Shown here: positions 7,176 through 14,690 of the stretch, in pieces
Position numbering within the stretch: the stretch's first letter is position 1
How the letters are laid out: the number at the start of each line of letters is the position of its first letter
Assembly (NCBI GenBank): GCA_964370235.1
Contig: CAYJIL010000007.1
Coordinates: 1-38,359, forward strand
Source of the DNA: CAYJIL01 sp964370235
GTDB taxonomy: Bacteria > Bacteroidota > Bacteroidia > Bacteroidales > Rikenellaceae
Direction: 5' to 3'
DNA length: 38,359 nucleotides
Program-made: the position numbers and the translations under genes
The notes under the pieces: generated by a model
What the model saw: only the letters and a program-made list of their open reading frames with translations
Database searches by the model: none
What the model was told of the DNA's origin: nothing

Positions 7176-8180
7176 ATGGCAAAATTTATAAACAAACCAG
7201 AGGACATTACACGCGAACTATTAGAGGGTTATGTTCTTGCATATAAAGATCAAGTAGAACTAGCTGATGAGAATATCATCGTTAGAAAAAATAAAAAGTC
7301 TGATGACAAAGTAGCAGTAGTCACTCTAGGTGGTTCGGGTCACGAGCCTGCCCTAAGTGGTTTTGTAGGCGATGGTATGCTAGACTGTTCGGTAGTGGGC
7401 GATATTTTTGCTGCTCCGGGTGCACAGCGTCTATTCAAGGCTCTACAAATGTTTAAGCGTGATGCAGGTATCTTGCTTGTGGTTCTTAACCACTCGGGTG
7501 ATATTATGAGCGCAAACATGGCTTGTCAGCTTGCAGAGCGTAGCGGTATTAAGGTTGCTCGCATTATTACACACGACGATATTAGTGCAGGTTTGGATAC
7601 TCCAGACGATGACCGTCGTGGTCTAGCGGGTTGTGTGCCTCTTTACAAAATTCTAGGTGCTGCAGCCGATGGTGGTGCATCGCTAGAGGAGCTTGTAGAG
7701 ATTGGCGAGAGATTCAACTCACAAGTAGCTACTCTTGCAGTTGCTATGGGTTCTTGTTCTCACCCACAAAACGGTGCTACAATTGCATCGCTTGAAGAGG
7801 GCGAGATGGAGATAGGTATGGGTCAGCATGGCGAAGGCGGCGGTGGTCGTGCTAAGCTAGAGTCTGCCGATCAGGTAGCCGAAATTATGATTGCTCAGCT
7901 AATGAAAAAGCTAGAGGCTAAGAGCGGTGACAAGATGCTATTAATTATTAATGGTGTTGGTGCATCTACTCACATGGAGCTATCTATCATCTTCCGCAAG
8001 GCTCACATGTTACTAGTCGATGCTGGTATCGAGGTTGTAGAGGGTCGCATTGCCGAAATTCTAACAGTGCAAGAGCAGTCTGGTTTCCAGATGATATTGG
8101 CTCGTTGCGACGACGATCATATCGATCTTCTAAAGAACAAAGCATCTAATGCTCCATATTGGACTGTAATTGGCAAGTAA
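7176..8180 (+). CDS. dhaK: Dihydroxyacetone kinase-type subunit DhaK (ketose-binding)
   Basis: The 334-residue protein aligns with DhaK from the first residues. H56 in GGSGHEP, D109 in NHSGD and H218 in GQHGE fall at the E. coli DhaK positions for substrate binding, acid/base and the covalent hemiaminal histidine. DhaK holds a short ketose (dihydroxyacetone in the model enzymes) while DhaL delivers phosphate. Differences are visible: the usual HGEPG after the key His is HGEGG here, followed by GGR, and KNYTGD is replaced by LNHSGD. This suggests a different ketose, such as a tetrulose or a deoxy-ketose. The dhaL gene follows after three bases. No DhaM-type PTS subunit lies in the window. Confidence 0.85.
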   Translation: MAKFINKPEDITRELLEGYVLAYKDQVELADENIIVRKNKKSDDKVAVVTLGGSGHEPALSGFVGDGMLDCSVVGDIFAAPGAQRLFKALQMFKRDAGILLVVLNHSGDIMSANMACQLAERSGIKVARIITHDDISAGLDTPDDDRRGLAGCVPLYKILGAAADGGASLEELVEIGERFNSQVATLAVAMGSCSHPQNGATIASLEEGEMEIGMGQHGEGGGGRAKLESADQVAEIMIAQLMKKLEAKSGDKMLLIINGVGASTHMELSIIFRKAHMLLVDAGIEVVEGRIAEILTVQEQSGFQMILARCDDDHIDLLKNKASNAPYWTVIGK

Positions 8181-8183
8181 ACT

Positions 8184-8801
8184 ATGAATAAAATAACAAT
8201 TAACGACTTTAAGAGAATGCTTGAGTTTGCGGGTAAAACCGTAGTTGCTCGTAGCGAAGAGTTCTCTAAACTAGACGCCATAACTGGCGATGGTGACCAT
8301 GGAACAGCTATGGAGAGTGCATTTGGTGCAATCCTATCTACTAATAGTGCTAGCGAAGATTTCAAAGGCCTACTATCAGATATGGGTTTCAACGTAATGA
8401 TGGCTACAAGCGGTTCGACAAGTTCGCTACTAGGTGCGTTCTTCTTGGGAATGAGCGATGCAGCTTCGGGTTCAGAGCTAACAGCAGAGCAAGCAAAGGC
8501 TATGTTTGCTGGTGGTCTCGAGGGAGTTGAAAAGCAAACCAAAGCACGTGTTGGCGACAAAACTATGATGGATGCTCTAATTCCAGCCGTAAAGGCAATG
8601 AGCGAATGTGAGAGCGATGATGTAGCACAAATTCTTGCAGCAGGAGCACAAGCAGCACAAGCGGGTGCCGATGCTACTGTTGAAATGCAGGCGGCATTTG
8701 GTCGTGCTCGCAACTATGGTGAGCGTTCGATTGGTGCAGCCGATTCGGGTGCAATGTCATGGGCATCAATCTTTGATTCGTTTGCAAAAGCACTTAACTA
8801 A
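8184..8801 (+). CDS. dhaL: Dihydroxyacetone kinase-type subunit DhaL (nucleotide-binding)
   Basis: The 205-residue protein has the DhaL barrel signature. The Mg-binding aspartates D31, D36 and D38 lie in LDAITGDGDHG. The GSTSSLLGAFFLGM segment, GDKTMMDAL and the C-terminal RSIGAADSGAMSW form the nucleotide pocket. In E. coli, DhaL carries ADP that is rephosphorylated by DhaM; in other systems an equivalent domain uses ATP directly. Since no DhaM is seen here, ATP-dependent phosphorylation is plausible but unproven, because DhaM could lie elsewhere. It is three bases after dhaK and 20 bases before the LsrF-type gene, so the three products are probably made together. Confidence 0.87.
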   Translation: MNKITINDFKRMLEFAGKTVVARSEEFSKLDAITGDGDHGTAMESAFGAILSTNSASEDFKGLLSDMGFNVMMATSGSTSSLLGAFFLGMSDAASGSELTAEQAKAMFAGGLEGVEKQTKARVGDKTMMDALIPAVKAMSECESDDVAQILAAGAQAAQAGADATVEMQAAFGRARNYGERSIGAADSGAMSWASIFDSFAKALN

Positions 8802-8821
8802 TAACTATTAAAAAAGAGAAA

Positions 8822-9691
8822 ATGGCAGATTTAGATGAAATAAAAGAAAATAAGGATAAGGACTTTGGTGTTGGTATTCCGGTAGCTAACCAAAACTTTT
8901 TCCTAAAAGGTGCTGACAACCTTGATTGGGGTATGAAGAACCGTCTTTCACGCATATTTAACCCTAAGACTGGTCGTACAGTAATGCTTGCATTTGACCA
9001 TGGTTACATTATGGGCCCAACTTCGGGTCTAGAGCGTATCGACCTTTCGATCAACCCACTAATTGAGTATGCTGACTCAATCATGTGTACTCGTGGTTCG
9101 CTTCGTTCGATTGTACCAGCTGCAATGGACAAGTCGGTTTGTTTGCGCTACTCGGCAGGCTCTACACTTTTGACAGAGCTTAACGATGAGTGCCTACTAG
9201 ATATTAACGATGCTATTCGTGTTAATGCTTCGGCAATGGCGGTTATGGTATCTATTGGTGGTAAGTTCGAGGCTAAGACAATCGATAACCTTGTACGTAC
9301 AGCAGATTTGGGTTACAAGTATGGTATCCCAACAATGGGTGTAACGGCTGTTGGTACCGAGATGGCTCGTGATGCTCGTTACTTTGGTATCGCAGCTAGA
9401 GTGTGTGCCGAGAATGGTGCTAACATTGTTAAGACTTACTACTGTGATGGTTTTGAGCGTGTAGCTTCGGCAACCGGAGTACCTATCGTAATTGCAGGTG
9501 GCAAGAAGCTAGAGGAGCGTGCAGCTCTTGAGCTATGCTACATGGCAATAAACGATGGTGCAGCAGGTGTTGACATGGGACGTAACGTGTTCCAGAGCGA
9601 GAAGCCAGCTGCTATGATTCAGGCAGTTGCAGGAGTTGTACATGATGGCCTATCGGTAGACCAAGCATACCAAATGTTCCAAGATCTATAA
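8822..9691 (+). CDS. lsrF: LsrF/DhnA-family class I aldolase or thiolase
   Basis: The 289-residue cytoplasmic protein matches E. coli LsrF along its length: the start MADLDEIK, LDWGMKNRLSRIFNPKTGRT, AFDHGY, GPTSGLERID, MCTRG and GVDMGRN are nearly the same. The Schiff-base lysine is K204 in NIVKTYY, one residue off E. coli LsrF K203. LsrF is a TIM-barrel enzyme that transfers the acetyl group of phospho-HPD, the product of autoinducer-2 breakdown, to CoA and yields DHAP. Here it follows dhaK and dhaL rather than lsrK and lsrG. It may cleave a phosphorylated ketose or diketone made by DhaKL. The identity is strong; the substrate may differ. Confidence 0.88.
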   Translation: MADLDEIKENKDKDFGVGIPVANQNFFLKGADNLDWGMKNRLSRIFNPKTGRTVMLAFDHGYIMGPTSGLERIDLSINPLIEYADSIMCTRGSLRSIVPAAMDKSVCLRYSAGSTLLTELNDECLLDINDAIRVNASAMAVMVSIGGKFEAKTIDNLVRTADLGYKYGIPTMGVTAVGTEMARDARYFGIAARVCAENGANIVKTYYCDGFERVASATGVPIVIAGGKKLEERAALELCYMAINDGAAGVDMGRNVFQSEKPAAMIQAVAGVVHDGLSVDQAYQMFQDL

Positions 9692-9702
9692 CAACTACAA
9701 GC

Positions 9703-9735
9703 AGTCGAGATGGTGTGTTATGCACCATCTTGGCT
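9703..9735 (+). promoter_or_regulatory. Intercistronic hairpin inside the unit
   Basis: A 13-bp stem with two G-U pairs, AGTCGAGATGGTG (9703-9715) with CACCATCTTGGCT (9723-9735), has a 7-nt loop. No U-run follows (GTTATC), so it is at best a weak terminator. It may act as an attenuator, or as an mRNA-stability element protecting the dhaK-dhaL-lsrF message. It sits in the only long spacer (80 bp) of the 3180-14606 unit. Confidence 0.5.
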
Positions 9736-9771
9736 GTTATCATCAACACTAATAACTAACAATTATCTTAG

Positions 9772-10647
9772 ATGAGAAAACTATTACTTATGCCGCTTCT
9801 TGCTCTAGCCGTTTCGTGTGGCTCAAAGCCAGAACAAAAAGAGAAGTTATTGCTTGGAGGCTCGGGTTGGAACGATATTGCCATAGTCGACAAAGAGAGT
9901 GGAGTGATTGAGTGGAGCTACCATATTGATGATGAGCCACTAGAGTGTAATTCGCTAGAGATAACCTCTGATAACGACAAAATATTTTTGGCATATCGAC
10001 ATGGTGTGAGATTGATTGACCGTCAAACCCAGAAGGTGCTTTGGGATTACCCAATTGCTGAGGGCGAGGAGGCTCAAAGTGCTAAAATTTATGGTGACAC
10101 TACATTTGTGGCAGCCGTGTGTGGCACGCCAGCCAGAATTATAGAGTTTGATTTGAACGGAAATATCAAAAAAGAGTTAAAAATTGACACACAAATAGAG
10201 GATCACCACATGCAGTTTCGTCAAGTGACAAAAACTAGCAATGGTAACTACATTGTTCCTATGTTTGCACGTGGTATTATTTGCGAGGTATCGCCAACGG
10301 GCGAGATTGTTCGCACTATCGATGGCAAAGGAATGACCTTCTCTGTAAAAGAGATTGAGGGTGGTAAGTGGATATTTACAACAGGTGATAGTCACTCATT
10401 CATTACCGTTGATTTGGCTACTGGCGAGCGTAAAGAGAGTGCACACGACAAGCTACTTGCATTTGCTGCCGAGCCTCACGTGTATGAGGATGGTTCGGTG
10501 ATAGTATGTAGCTGGGTAGGTCACTCAGAGACAAAAGACGAGCCAAAGATTGTGCATTTCGATGCACAAGGTAACGAAATATGGAGAATGGCAAACCAAA
10601 AAGAGGGTATCGGGATGGTATCTGCCATGGACATATTCTATGAATAA
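9772..10647 (+). CDS. Beta-propeller lipoprotein (PQQ/WD40-like repeats)
   Basis: The 291-residue product has a lipoprotein signal with lipobox LAVSC (Cys16). The rest is a run of short beta repeats: GWNDIAIVDKESGVIEWSY, GVRLIDRQTQKVLWDYP, ARIIEFDLNGNIKKEL, GIICEVSPTGEIVRTI, SFITVDLATGERK and PKIVHFDAQGNEIWRM. This is a six- or seven-bladed propeller of the PQQ-like/WD40 type. No PQQ-site residues can be assigned, and there is no haem motif. It is probably anchored at the periplasmic face or the outer membrane as a binding or scaffold partner of the haem proteins. Its stop is 14 bp before the 1314-residue gene, which suggests a functional pair. Confidence 0.72.
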   Translation: MRKLLLMPLLALAVSCGSKPEQKEKLLLGGSGWNDIAIVDKESGVIEWSYHIDDEPLECNSLEITSDNDKIFLAYRHGVRLIDRQTQKVLWDYPIAEGEEAQSAKIYGDTTFVAAVCGTPARIIEFDLNGNIKKELKIDTQIEDHHMQFRQVTKTSNGNYIVPMFARGIICEVSPTGEIVRTIDGKGMTFSVKEIEGGKWIFTTGDSHSFITVDLATGERKESAHDKLLAFAAEPHVYEDGSVIVCSWVGHSETKDEPKIVHFDAQGNEIWRMANQKEGIGMVSAMDIFYE

Positions 10648-10661
10648 TTAAACCTAACTAT

Positions 10662-13600
10662 ATGAGAATGATTAGATTATTTGCTATGACGCTATTTGCG
10701 TCAATGCTATCTCTTTCGCTTATGGCGGCTCCAGACTGGACAGTCAAAGTGTTGGAGTTAAAGGAATTGTATTCCAAGGCAGCAGTTAGCTCTGTCACTG
10801 CAGAAGTGCTAAGAGTTGGTGAGCAGCCACAAAAAATTTCGGTAGATCTCAACGGTGAGAAATACCTAACACTACTTGTTACCGATGCTGGTGATGGCGA
10901 TAACTATGACCAAGTAGCATGGGGTGATGCACACTTTGTAAAGGCAAATGGCGAGAAGGTATATCTTGACGATATGAGCTTTAAGGCAAATGCTAGCGCT
11001 TATGGCGTGCGCCGTGGCGATAACTATTCGGGTAAGAAAATCTCGATTGCTGGCAAAAAATACGAAAAAGGTATCACAGCACACTCTACAACATCAATCG
11101 TTATTCCATTAGATGAGCCATATGTGCGCTTTGTCTCTGAGGTGGGTATCGAGGATGGTGGTACAAAACAGTCTTCGGCACAAATAATGATTATTCGTGG
11201 CGACCTTAGCAAAGAAGTAGCTAAGGCTGTTGAGCAGTATCCACAAATTGCTAAATTTATTACCTACTCATCATACAGTGCCGAGCAATGGCTTGCTAAC
11301 AAAACTGGCGATGTTGAGCGTAAAGCACTACTATCTCTTATCCCAAAGCTAGAGGATGGTATGGACTTTACAAACCTATACAAGCTAGTAGATGGTGACG
11401 ATGCTATGCGTACTCGCAAGTATCTATACCTTTATGAGCGTGTATGTGAGGTATATGACCTGCAAAACGAACTTGCTCTTATCAACCTAAAAGCAATTCG
11501 TGCAGCTCACGAGGATATGTCTAAAATGAAAGGTTACGATGCTGCTGGTAATAGCCGCAAGTTGGCAGAGCTAGAGTCTATCGTTCGTAGCGGTCTAATT
11601 GCTATTTGTAACTATGACGCTAACAAACTAGCTCAGGCACGTCGTGCAATTGAGCTAAAGCGTGAGATTCTTCTTTCGAATCCACTACTTGATGTTGACC
11701 GCATCGTTGCTTCTCGTTACGATTTGGGCATGTCGGCTCGCACAGCTAATGCACCTGCTATTGGTACCGAGCCTAATAACTGGACTAACATTCTTTCGGC
11801 ATCGAGAATTAGCAACCCAAATGCTATTGTCGAGCTTAACAACATTGATACAAAACCAACAGAGAAGGTTATCTACCAGCCAGCAAATGGTGTACCTGCT
11901 ACACACTTGCGCATGCACTGGGATGCCGATCGTCTTATGTTCTCGTCGCTTAACGACAGAGGTCTATGGGGTGTATTCGAGGTGCCTCTTAATGGTGGTG
12001 AGCCAAAAGAGCTAGTTACTACCGATGATGCAGACCTAGAGTTCTTTGATGCTACTTACCTACCAGGTGGTAACATTTCGGCAATCTCTAACATTGGTTA
12101 CCAAGGTGTACCTTGTGTAGATGGTTATGACCCAGTGGGTAACATGGTAATCTATAACCCAGAGAAGAGTTCTCTTCGTAGGGTAACTTATGACCAAGAT
12201 GCTAACTGGAATCCAGTAGTTATGAACAATGGTCGTTTGATGTTTATTAGATGGGAGTATGCCGATCTAACACACTACTTCTCTCGTATCGTTATGCACA
12301 TGAACCCAGACGGTACCGAGGCTCGTGCACTATACGGAAGTAACAAGTTCTTCCCTAACGCAGTGTATGATGTACAACCTCTACCGGGTAACGGTAGCCG
12401 CTTTGTGGGTATTGTTTCGGGTCACCACGGTGTTGCACGCTCGGGACGTCTAATGATTTTCGATCCTGCTAAAGGTCGTACAAGTGTTGAAGGTATTGTT
12501 CAAGAACTTCCGTTCAAAGATAAAATTATTCAGCCTCTTGTAAAAGACGAGCTAGTAAACGGTGTATGGCCACAATTCCTAAAGCCTTATCCAGTTAACG
12601 AAGACTACTTCCTTGTAGCGGGTAAGCTATCTCCAAAGGGTCTTTGGGGTATCTACCTAGTTGATGTTTATGACAACATGACTCTAATTAAAGAGGGCGA
12701 AGGCGAAGGTTACAACACTCCAATTCTTGTTGAGAAGCGTCCTACACCTCCGGTAATTCCTGATCGTGTAAACCTTGACAGCAAAGAGTCTACTATCTTT
12801 ATTCAAGATATATATGAGGGTCCTGGTCTAGTTGACGTACCACGTGGTACAATTAAAGAGCTACGCCTATTCTCTTATGAGTATGCTTATATTAAATCTC
12901 CATCTAACAACAGTGCTCAAGGTATTCAGTCTGGTTGGGATATTAAGCGTCTACTTGGTACAGTTAAAGTTGAGGAGGATGGTTCGGCAACGTTCAAGAT
13001 TCCTGCAAATACTCCAATTTCGATTCAGCCACTAGATAGCGAAGGTCGTGCGGTGCAGTGGATGCGTAGCTGGGTTACAGGTATGCCAGGCGAGGTAGTA
13101 TCTTGTGTTGGTTGTCACGAAAACCAAAATAGTATTCCAATTCCTAAGCGTACTATCGCCTCTACAAAGACTCCAATGCCTATCACTCCTCCAGAGGGTG
13201 GTCCACACGCAGTGAGCTTTAATGCAGAGATTCAGCCTATCCTTGATCGTGCTTGTATCTCGTGTCACAACGAAAATAGCAAGCTTAACTTTACTGGTAA
13301 TAGAATTGACAAGCCAACAGGCTTTAACATGAGTTACCTAGCATTCCACCCATTTGTTAGCCGTCAGGGTAGCGAGGCAGATGCTAAGATTATGGTTCCT
13401 TATGAGTATCACGCTAACACTTCAGAAGTTGTTCAACTTCTAAAGCTTGGTCACCACGGTGTTGAGCTAACAGACAAAGAGTGGCGTAACCTATACACTT
13501 GGATTGATATGAATGCTCCAGACAAAGGCGCATTTACTCAAAACGACTTGAATGGTTATAACCAAATCGAGCGCCGTATGGAGCTAGCTAAGAAATACAA

Positions 13601-14606
13601 CAACATCGAAGTTGACTGGCAGAAAGAGGCTCGTGACTTTATGGCGTATATCGAGGCTAAGGACATTCAACCAGAAGCTCCTAAGAAAGTAGAAGCTCCT
13701 GTTTACAAAGCAGCTAAAGCGGGTGGCTGGCCATTCTCGGCAGAGAAAGCAGCTAAGATGCAAGCTGGTAGCGAGCGTCGTGTAATCGAAATTGCTCCGG
13801 GTGTTGAGATGGCATTTGTTAAGATACCTGCTGGTAAGTTTGTAATGGGTAGCAACAAAGCTGGTAAGGATATGGCACCTGAGACTGCTGTAACTATTGG
13901 CAAGAGCTACTGGATTAGCGAAACAGAGGTTACAAATGGTCAATATATCACAATCGACCCAGATCACGATAGCCGTATTGTTGCTCAAATGTGGAAAGAC
14001 CACACAAATGCAGGTTATGTAGCTAACCGTCCAGAGCAGCCAGTTACACGTGTATCATGGGAAGAGGCTATGGAGTATTGCCAAAAACTATCTGAGAAGA
14101 TGGGTGTGAAGTTCAACCTTCCGACAGAGGCTCAGTGGGAGTGGGCAGCAGCAGCTGGTAGTGACCAAGAGTTCTGGTTTGGCGATCGTTCAACAGACTT
14201 CTCTGGCTATGATAACATGGCAGATTGGCAGCTAACAAAGATGGCAGTTGCGGGTGTAGACCCACAGCCAATGTCTCCAAATAGCTTCTGGTATAAGTAC
14301 TACAACTTTATGCCTAAGGTTGAGAGCGTAAATGATGGTCAGATGATTATTACCGAAGTGGGTACTTGGTATAAGCCAAACCCATGGGGTCTTTACGATG
14401 TACATGGTAACGTAGCAGAGTGGACTCGCTCAGACTATGTTCCATATCCATATGTAGACCAAGAGCCACAAGCCGAAGCACTTAAAGTTGCTCGTGGTGG
14501 TTCGTGGAGAGATCGTCCTAAAACGGCTACTCGTTTTGTTCGTAAATCATATATGCCATGGCAAAAGGTTAATAATGTAGGATTTAGAATTATTATCGAA
14601 GAGTAA
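10662..14606 (+). CDS. Exported NPCBM / HZS-alpha-like propeller / diheme c / FGE-fold fusion
   Basis: This 1314-residue protein carries a Sec signal (about 1-22, ending LSLMAA). Residues about 25-180 form an NPCBM/NEW2-like carbohydrate-binding domain (YGVRRGDNYSGKKI, YEKGITAHSTTSI). About 185-345 is helical. About 385-800 is a TolB/PD40-like propeller with the GPGLVDVPRGTIKELRLFSY stretch typical of proteins labelled hydrazine synthase alpha-like. Two c-haem motifs follow: CVGCH (C815-H819) and CISCH (C865-H869). About 1045-1312 is an FGE-sulfatase/EgtB-fold domain (IPAGKFVMGS, NLPTEAQWEWAA, GNVAEW, ARGGSWRDRP). The catalytic cysteines of true formylglycine-generating enzymes are missing, so it probably binds or oxidises something else. 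It is the last gene of the unit. Confidence 0.82.
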   Translation: MRMIRLFAMTLFASMLSLSLMAAPDWTVKVLELKELYSKAAVSSVTAEVLRVGEQPQKISVDLNGEKYLTLLVTDAGDGDNYDQVAWGDAHFVKANGEKVYLDDMSFKANASAYGVRRGDNYSGKKISIAGKKYEKGITAHSTTSIVIPLDEPYVRFVSEVGIEDGGTKQSSAQIMIIRGDLSKEVAKAVEQYPQIAKFITYSSYSAEQWLANKTGDVERKALLSLIPKLEDGMDFTNLYKLVDGDDAMRTRKYLYLYERVCEVYDLQNELALINLKAIRAAHEDMSKMKGYDAAGNSRKLAELESIVRSGLIAICNYDANKLAQARRAIELKREILLSNPLLDVDRIVASRYDLGMSARTANAPAIGTEPNNWTNILSASRISNPNAIVELNNIDTKPTEKVIYQPANGVPATHLRMHWDADRLMFSSLNDRGLWGVFEVPLNGGEPKELVTTDDADLEFFDATYLPGGNISAISNIGYQGVPCVDGYDPVGNMVIYNPEKSSLRRVTYDQDANWNPVVMNNGRLMFIRWEYADLTHYFSRIVMHMNPDGTEARALYGSNKFFPNAVYDVQPLPGNGSRFVGIVSGHHGVARSGRLMIFDPAKGRTSVEGIVQELPFKDKIIQPLVKDELVNGVWPQFLKPYPVNEDYFLVAGKLSPKGLWGIYLVDVYDNMTLIKEGEGEGYNTPILVEKRPTPPVIPDRVNLDSKESTIFIQDIYEGPGLVDVPRGTIKELRLFSYEYAYIKSPSNNSAQGIQSGWDIKRLLGTVKVEEDGSATFKIPANTPISIQPLDSEGRAVQWMRSWVTGMPGEVVSCVGCHENQNSIPIPKRTIASTKTPMPITPPEGGPHAVSFNAEIQPILDRACISCHNENSKLNFTGNRIDKPTGFNMSYLAFHPFVSRQGSEADAKIMVPYEYHANTSEVVQLLKLGHHGVELTDKEWRNLYTWIDMNAPDKGAFTQNDLNGYNQIERRMELAKKYNNIEVDWQKEARDFMAYIEAKDIQPEAPKKVEAPVYKAAKAGGWPFSAEKAAKMQAGSERRVIEIAPGVEMAFVKIPAGKFVMGSNKAGKDMAPETAVTIGKSYWISETEVTNGQYITIDPDHDSRIVAQMWKDHTNAGYVANRPEQPVTRVSWEEAMEYCQKLSEKMGVKFNLPTEAQWEWAAAAGSDQEFWFGDRSTDFSGYDNMADWQLTKMAVAGVDPQPMSPNSFWYKYYNFMPKVESVNDGQMIITEVGTWYKPNPWGLYDVHGNVAEWTRSDYVPYPYVDQEPQAEALKVARGGSWRDRPKTATRFVRKSYMPWQKVNNVGFRIIIEE

Positions 14607-14623
14607 ATCCTATAATCTCTAGT

Positions 14624-14661
14624 AAAAGGTGCTAAGTTATTGATAACTTAGCACCTTTTTT
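14624..14661 (+). terminator. Strong intrinsic terminator closing the 3180-14606 unit
   Basis: A perfect stem, GGTGCTAAGTTAT (14628-14640) with ATAACTTAGCACC (14643-14655), is extended by A-T pairs and followed by a T-run up to 14661. It lies 20 bp after the stop of the 1314-residue gene. Confidence 0.92.
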
Positions 14662-14670
14662 ATATATTTG
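14640..14670 (+). promoter_or_regulatory. Promoter of ccsBA, interlocked with terminator
   Basis: The TTG at 14640-14642 lies in the terminator loop. It is followed after 20 bp by TATATTTG at 14663-14670, a full match to the Bacteroidetes -7 box TAnnTTTG. The ATG at 14691 lies about 20 bp downstream, which leaves a short leader. The 3' arm and U-tract of the upstream terminator form the promoter spacer. Confidence 0.72.
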
Positions 14671-14690
14671 TGCAATCATTATTAAATACT

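Noticed and set aside
8822..9691. Complete Lsr autoinducer-2 system
   Set aside because: No LsrA-D transporter, LsrB, LsrK, LsrG or LsrR is seen; only the LsrF homologue is present.
13797..14603. Working formylglycine-generating enzyme for sulfatases
   Set aside because: The catalytic cysteine region reads ARGGSWRDRPKTATRF without cysteine, and no sulfatase gene is in the window.
10662..14606. True hydrazine synthase and anammox metabolism
   Set aside because: Only the middle-domain pattern is similar; the other subunits are absent and the same module is widespread in proteins unrelated to anammox.
14670..14690. GTG start for ccsBA that would add seven residues
   Set aside because: The GTG shares its first base with the last base of the -7 box, so it would lie at or before the expected transcript start. 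The ATG at 14691 begins a normal N-terminus.
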